A stretch of 64,000 nt of DNA. Source: Tribonema minus (lineage: Eukaryota > Sar > Xanthophyceae > Tribonematales > Tribonemataceae). Position numbers and translations under genes: made by a program. Shown here piece after piece: positions 60,988 through 64,000 of the stretch. The stretch covers positions 1,332,253 to 1,396,252 of the forward strand of contig JAFCMP010000079.1 of assembly GCA_017506865.1 (NCBI GenBank), read 5' to 3'. The notes beneath the pieces are model-generated. The model saw only the letters and a program-made list of their open reading frames with translations, did not search any database and was not told the DNA's origin. Every line of letters starts with the position of its first letter. Positions within the stretch are counted from its first letter, which is position 1.

Positions 60988-63426
60988 TCAAACGCCGCCG
61001 CCGCCAAATGGCATCTCGGGGTCCTCCCCTACGTCCTCCTCCATGTGCCCCCCCCCCCTGGATTCTGCCATGTGTGTCATGACACGGCCAGAGTACGCCA
61101 TGTGGAGCGCTGCCGACAGTGCCGAGCGTAAGCGCGCCAGGGCGATGCCCTTGAGAGCTTTAGGGCGCGCTCCTCCGGGCACTGACATCCTGCTGGCATA
61201 CTCCGTCGCCACAGCCTCCAGCAGCTTCCGCCCCTGCTCCCCGATGCTGCCAAATGACCCTATTGCCAATGTGGCAAGTTTGTAGCAATTCTGATCATAA
61301 TGACCAGAATAGTGGGTAGTCTTGGCGGCCTCTTGGTCGCGGCAGCATCGCTCGGGGTCTGCTGCAGTCTTCGCCGCCCGCGACGCCACCTGTGCCTCGA
61401 AGCAGGTAACGTCCACCATGAGCGGTAGGTGGCGTGTCGGGTCGTCGTAGCCGGTCACCGGGAAGGCGTCGGCAGGCAGCACGATGTCCATCCTGCGACT
61501 CCCCGGCGGCCCGGCGGACCCCAGAAACGGCGTGTAGTCCTCGTCCACCAGTCCCGTTTTGAGGTATTGCCGCAGGAGGCGCTGCGTGGCCCTCTTGACG
61601 CTATTGTGGACAATGGTGTCGTGCGCCTTGACGCGTGGCGCTTGACACAGCCGTGCATGCAGGGTGCCGCCCGGCGACTTCCCGCACAGCTTGCAGCCTG
61701 CCGTCTGCTCCTCTACTCCGATGGCGCGTTTGACGGCCAGCTGCCAGGATAGGCCATCGAACGAAGCCGTTGTGGAGTACATGGGCTCGTTGAGGAATGC
61801 CATGCCGATCGAGTGCATGTGGCGCTGCGACCGGAATCGAGCAAGTGCTTGCGTGCGTTGCGTGCCCTGCGGCAGCTGTTGCAGGTCCGCCTCCACCTTA
61901 TCTGCAAGCTCGGTAGCGACGGCATCTGCAAGCGCACTCTGATTGGGGCGCTTCAGGCTACACTGCAACTGCAGAGCACTGGCGTCAAGTACGCAAGCAG
62001 CATCCGCACCAGTGCCACCACCTGCTGTCGGCCGCAGCGGCGGCTGCTGCGTAGGTGGTTGCTGCTGCAGTGGCGTTAGCGCTGGTGGCAGTAAATGTTC
62101 CAGCTTGTCACCTGTTGCTGCACGTAGAGATGTGGCAGCTGTGGCGATCGTCCGCATGAGGGGCAGGCGCGCCACCTCTGCTGCTGCTGCGCCTTGTAGC
62201 ATTGCTGGTGTGGAACGCGCAGCGCCTGCATTGACGGCTGCCGCTGCTGCGTGCGCTGGTGCTGCAGCTGTGCCGCCTGCCGTTGCTGCTGCTGCCAGTG
62301 GTGTTGCTGCTGCCGCAGGTGTTGGTGCAGCACCTGCCGCATTGGCCGCTGCCACCGCCATTGCCGCTGTCGCAGCCGGCACGGTTGCGGCGCCGCCTGC
62401 CGACGCTGCTCCTGTTGCAGGTGCTGCAGCAGCCCTTAGGCTAGTAGGGCCTGTAGCAGCTGTATTGCCTATGCCCGCAGCCGCTGCTGTTGATGCTGCA
62501 GTTAGTGATGCCGCCGAGGCCACTTGAGGTGCAACATGTGCTGCCGCTGCTGCAGCAGCCTCTGATGCTGGAGCAGCTGCTGCTGCCGCCGCTGCTGCTG
62601 CCGCCGGAGTAGTTGCGCCGTGCGCCGCCGCTGCTGCTGCTGCCGCTGGTGCCGCCTGTGCTGCCGCCGCGGCCCCTGATCCAGCGGTAGCTGCGTCGTG
62701 TGTTGCCGGAATGGCTGCGCCATAAGCGCGGCCAGCCGCTGATGCAGTTGCCGCTGCCGGAGCGGTCGCGCCTCCACTGGCAACCGCCGCTGCCGCTGTA
62801 ACAGTTGCCGCTGCTGATGCTGCTGGTGCTGGTGCTGCTGCCGCTGCTGCCGGTGTCGCTTGTGTTGCCGCATCCTCAGCAGCGTTGTCTGCAGCCGCTT
62901 GAGGAGCCGCCTGCTGCAGCACCCCCGCCCATCCAGAGAGTGCTGGTTGCAGCGCTTGCAACGTGCCCGCCACATACGCAGCATCAGCGATGTCGCAGGC
63001 GCTGGTAATGCCAAGGCCGCCATGCCGTGTTGGGAGTCGCGCTTGCTGTAAGGCTGGGCCGTGCGCTGCCAGATGGAAGTGGGCCCCACTTTGCTCAAAC
63101 TGGCGCCAGGTCTGGCCTGGTGGCTGCAGGCCCATTGAGTGCTCAAGCACCCACTGCGTGACCCGATCCCACTCCTTGGCGGCTGGCGCTGTCTGCGTAG
63201 TGGGAATGGTGCGCAGGCAGTACGTCATGCGAGGCACCACGCAGTAGCGCAGTAACCTGAACATAGCCCTCGGAGATGTCAGGCGCGCGCATCGCTCTGC
63301 AAATCGAGCCCCTGCCCCGCCTGCACCCGCTTCCCTGCGCAGCCATGCGTCCACAAAGCTGCTGTGGCCCACCGGCACCCCCAGCAACACAGCTCCACGG
63401 TTCTGATTTTCATCCGTATCCCCCAC
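60988..63426 (-). CDS. Retrotransposon polyprotein, region after the RT core, with zinc knuckle and endonuclease-like end
   Basis: Open for about 812 codons (no true start; the frame continues upstream with QLLQQLGVQL). N-terminal part matches the region after the RT palm in LINE-type proteins (VLLGVPVGHSSFVDAW, then VVPRMTYCLRTIP and ARLPTRHGG-LGI). Residues about 165-430 are an Ala/Pro/Thr low-complexity insert. At about 578-594 is CKLCGKSPGGTLHARLC, a CCHC knuckle (C-x2-C-x8-H-x3-C). It is followed by KAHDTIVHNSV, RRMDIVLP and, about 25 residues later, MVDVTCFE. CCHC followed by this D...D arrangement recalls the restriction-enzyme-like endonuclease end of R2-type elements (inference). Confidence 0.7.
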   Translation of the reverse strand: MGDTDENQNRGAVLLGVPVGHSSFVDAWLRREAGAGGAGARFAERCARLTSPRAMFRLLRYCVVPRMTYCLRTIPTTQTAPAAKEWDRVTQWVLEHSMGLQPPGQTWRQFEQSGAHFHLAAHGPALQQARLPTRHGGLGITSACDIADAAYVAGTLQALQPALSGWAGVLQQAAPQAAADNAAEDAATQATPAAAAAAPAPAASAAATVTAAAAVASGGATAPAAATASAAGRAYGAAIPATHDAATAGSGAAAAAQAAPAAAAAAAAHGATTPAAAAAAAAAAAPASEAAAAAAAHVAPQVASAASLTAASTAAAAGIGNTAATGPTSLRAAAAPATGAASAGGAATVPAATAAMAVAAANAAGAAPTPAAAATPLAAAATAGGTAAAPAHAAAAAVNAGAARSTPAMLQGAAAAEVARLPLMRTIATAATSLRAATGDKLEHLLPPALTPLQQQPPTQQPPLRPTAGGGTGADAACVLDASALQLQCSLKRPNQSALADAVATELADKVEADLQQLPQGTQRTQALARFRSQRHMHSIGMAFLNEPMYSTTASFDGLSWQLAVKRAIGVEEQTAGCKLCGKSPGGTLHARLCQAPRVKAHDTIVHNSVKRATQRLLRQYLKTGLVDEDYTPFLGSAGPPGSRRMDIVLPADAFPVTGYDDPTRHLPLMVDVTCFEAQVASRAAKTAADPERCCRDQEAAKTTHYSGHYDQNCYKLATLAIGSFGSIGEQGRKLLEAVATEYASRMSVPGGARPKALKGIALARLRSALSAALHMAYSGRVMTHMAESRGGGHMEEDVGEDPEMPFGGGGV

Positions 63427-64000
63427 TAGCTGAACGCCCAGCTGCTGCAGCAGTTGCCGCTCGTGTCTGTCACCACATGCCCCCTGCCAGGCAGCGCGCG
63501 TGACTTGGTGAGGTTTAGCTCCAGCCCCACCTCCGCAAAGTGTTGTTTGAGCTGCGCCACCGCCTGTATGTCATCCTGAGTCAGCGTGCAAGCGCCTGTT
63601 CGGACGTTGGCATCGTCCATGTAGGCGCCCATCCGCCTCCGCGCGCGCTGCGCAGCCGCCGCCTCATGGAACCGTTTCAAGCACTGAGCAATGGCGCCGC
63701 AGAAGAGCCATCGGTGCCGCGGGTCCCCCTGCTTTAAACCCGCGCTGAGACAATGATGATGCGCGTGGAGCCGTCAACGTGCTGGAACAGCAGGCTGGCC
63801 GAGTGCGAACCGGTGGGAAAGTCGTGTGCCGATGAAATGTAGTTCGAGGAAGTCCGGCAGCTGTGCTGCTACCCATTCCGCTGCCGCCAGGAACGAACCA
63901 CCATGTTGAAGGCATTCTTGGAAGGCCAGCATGACTGCCAGTTGACCGAGCTACATAACGCGAGTTTTGCCGGCCATGGCCGCTTTCTCCGCTCCCTGCT
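63427..64000 (-). pseudogene. Reverse transcriptase core, broken by frame changes
   Basis: RT motifs are in three frames. Reading right to left: KNAFN near 63920; then a frame with an in-frame TAG near 63874 leading to LLFQHVDGSTRIII; a frame change at about 63735 (GGGTTTAAAG), after which LKQGDPRHRWLFCGAIAQCL follows; then YMDDANV, the catalytic Y-x-D-D box, at about 63617-63637, and LELNLTKSR; and a final frame change at about 63440-63480 into the long downstream frame. At least two shifts and one stop mean this copy cannot make a working enzyme as read. Confidence 0.75.

Larger units (their letters stand above)
60876..64000 (-). mobile_element. Non-LTR retrotransposon, 3' part, runs off the right edge
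   Basis: Reads right to left: reverse transcriptase fragments (64000 to about 63430), a long downstream frame (63426-60988) and a 3'UTR of about 112 bp ending in TTAATAAAAAGTAC at 60876. No LTR or poly-A run is seen. Two short copies of its 3' end elsewhere in the window (3881-4046, 19477-19637) confirm the 3' boundary. The 5' end is outside the window. Confidence 0.85.

Noticed and set aside
1..64000. Dinoflagellate or prokaryotic origin
   Set aside because: Canonical introns, a normal linker histone and the absence of operon or Shine-Dalgarno structure argue against both.
1..64000. tRNA or rRNA genes
   Set aside because: No cloverleaf with conserved A and B boxes and no rRNA core sequence was noticed by eye; a covariance-model scan would be decisive.

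Overview
The window is nuclear DNA from a GC-rich, intron-dense single-celled eukaryote, most likely an alga. The evidence is canonical spliceosomal introns throughout (mostly GT-AG, a few GC-AG), a lysine-rich linker histone, a tail-anchored golgin, a secreted protein built of ephrin-receptor-like Cys modules, strong G/C bias at coding third positions, abundant (GCN)n microsatellites and scattered TTAGGG-type telomere motifs. Haptophyte, stramenopile and green-algal origins all remain possible; I cannot choose between them from the sequence. Gene models were built by hand from open reading, splice signals and agreement of intron phase across junctions.

Layout. 1-2.4 kb: minus-strand gene of unknown function that runs off the left edge. 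2.4-7.3 kb: no gene resolved; holds a 3' scrap of a non-LTR retrotransposon. 7.3-18.1 kb: plus-strand 14-exon kelch-repeat gene with one membrane segment. 18.2-18.8 kb: C-terminal exons of a convergent minus-strand gene. 19.5 kb: second retrotransposon scrap. 19.8-35.4 kb: plus-strand 19-exon golgin-84-like gene of about 1710 codons, dominated by one 848-codon Ala-rich coiled-coil exon; its last intron carries a near-perfect hairpin. 35.4-40.0 kb: repeat-rich, no firm gene. 40.0-46.4 kb: plus-strand 10-exon secreted Cys-rich protein. 48.0-49.9 kb: plus-strand 6-exon histone H1. 52.2-55.5 kb: plus-strand Thr/Ser/Pro-rich mucin-like gene, 5' end unresolved, followed by very long poly-G runs. 55.6-59.3 kb: weak gene fragments on both strands. 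59.5-60.5 kb: patchwork of telomere-like repeats and partial copies of one RRM exon. 60.9-64.0 kb: minus-strand non-LTR retrotransposon with a broken reverse transcriptase, running off the right edge.

The most unusual property of the window is that introns repeatedly contain decayed tandem copies of the neighbouring exon edge together with its splice site. I count at least ten such loci in six different genes, on both the acceptor and the donor side. In the RRM locus the copies are interleaved with telomere-type repeats. A second story is the retrotransposon: two 5'-truncated copies of its 3' end have clear target-site duplications centred on the same short palindrome AGTACT, which suggests a target-selective element that was recently active.
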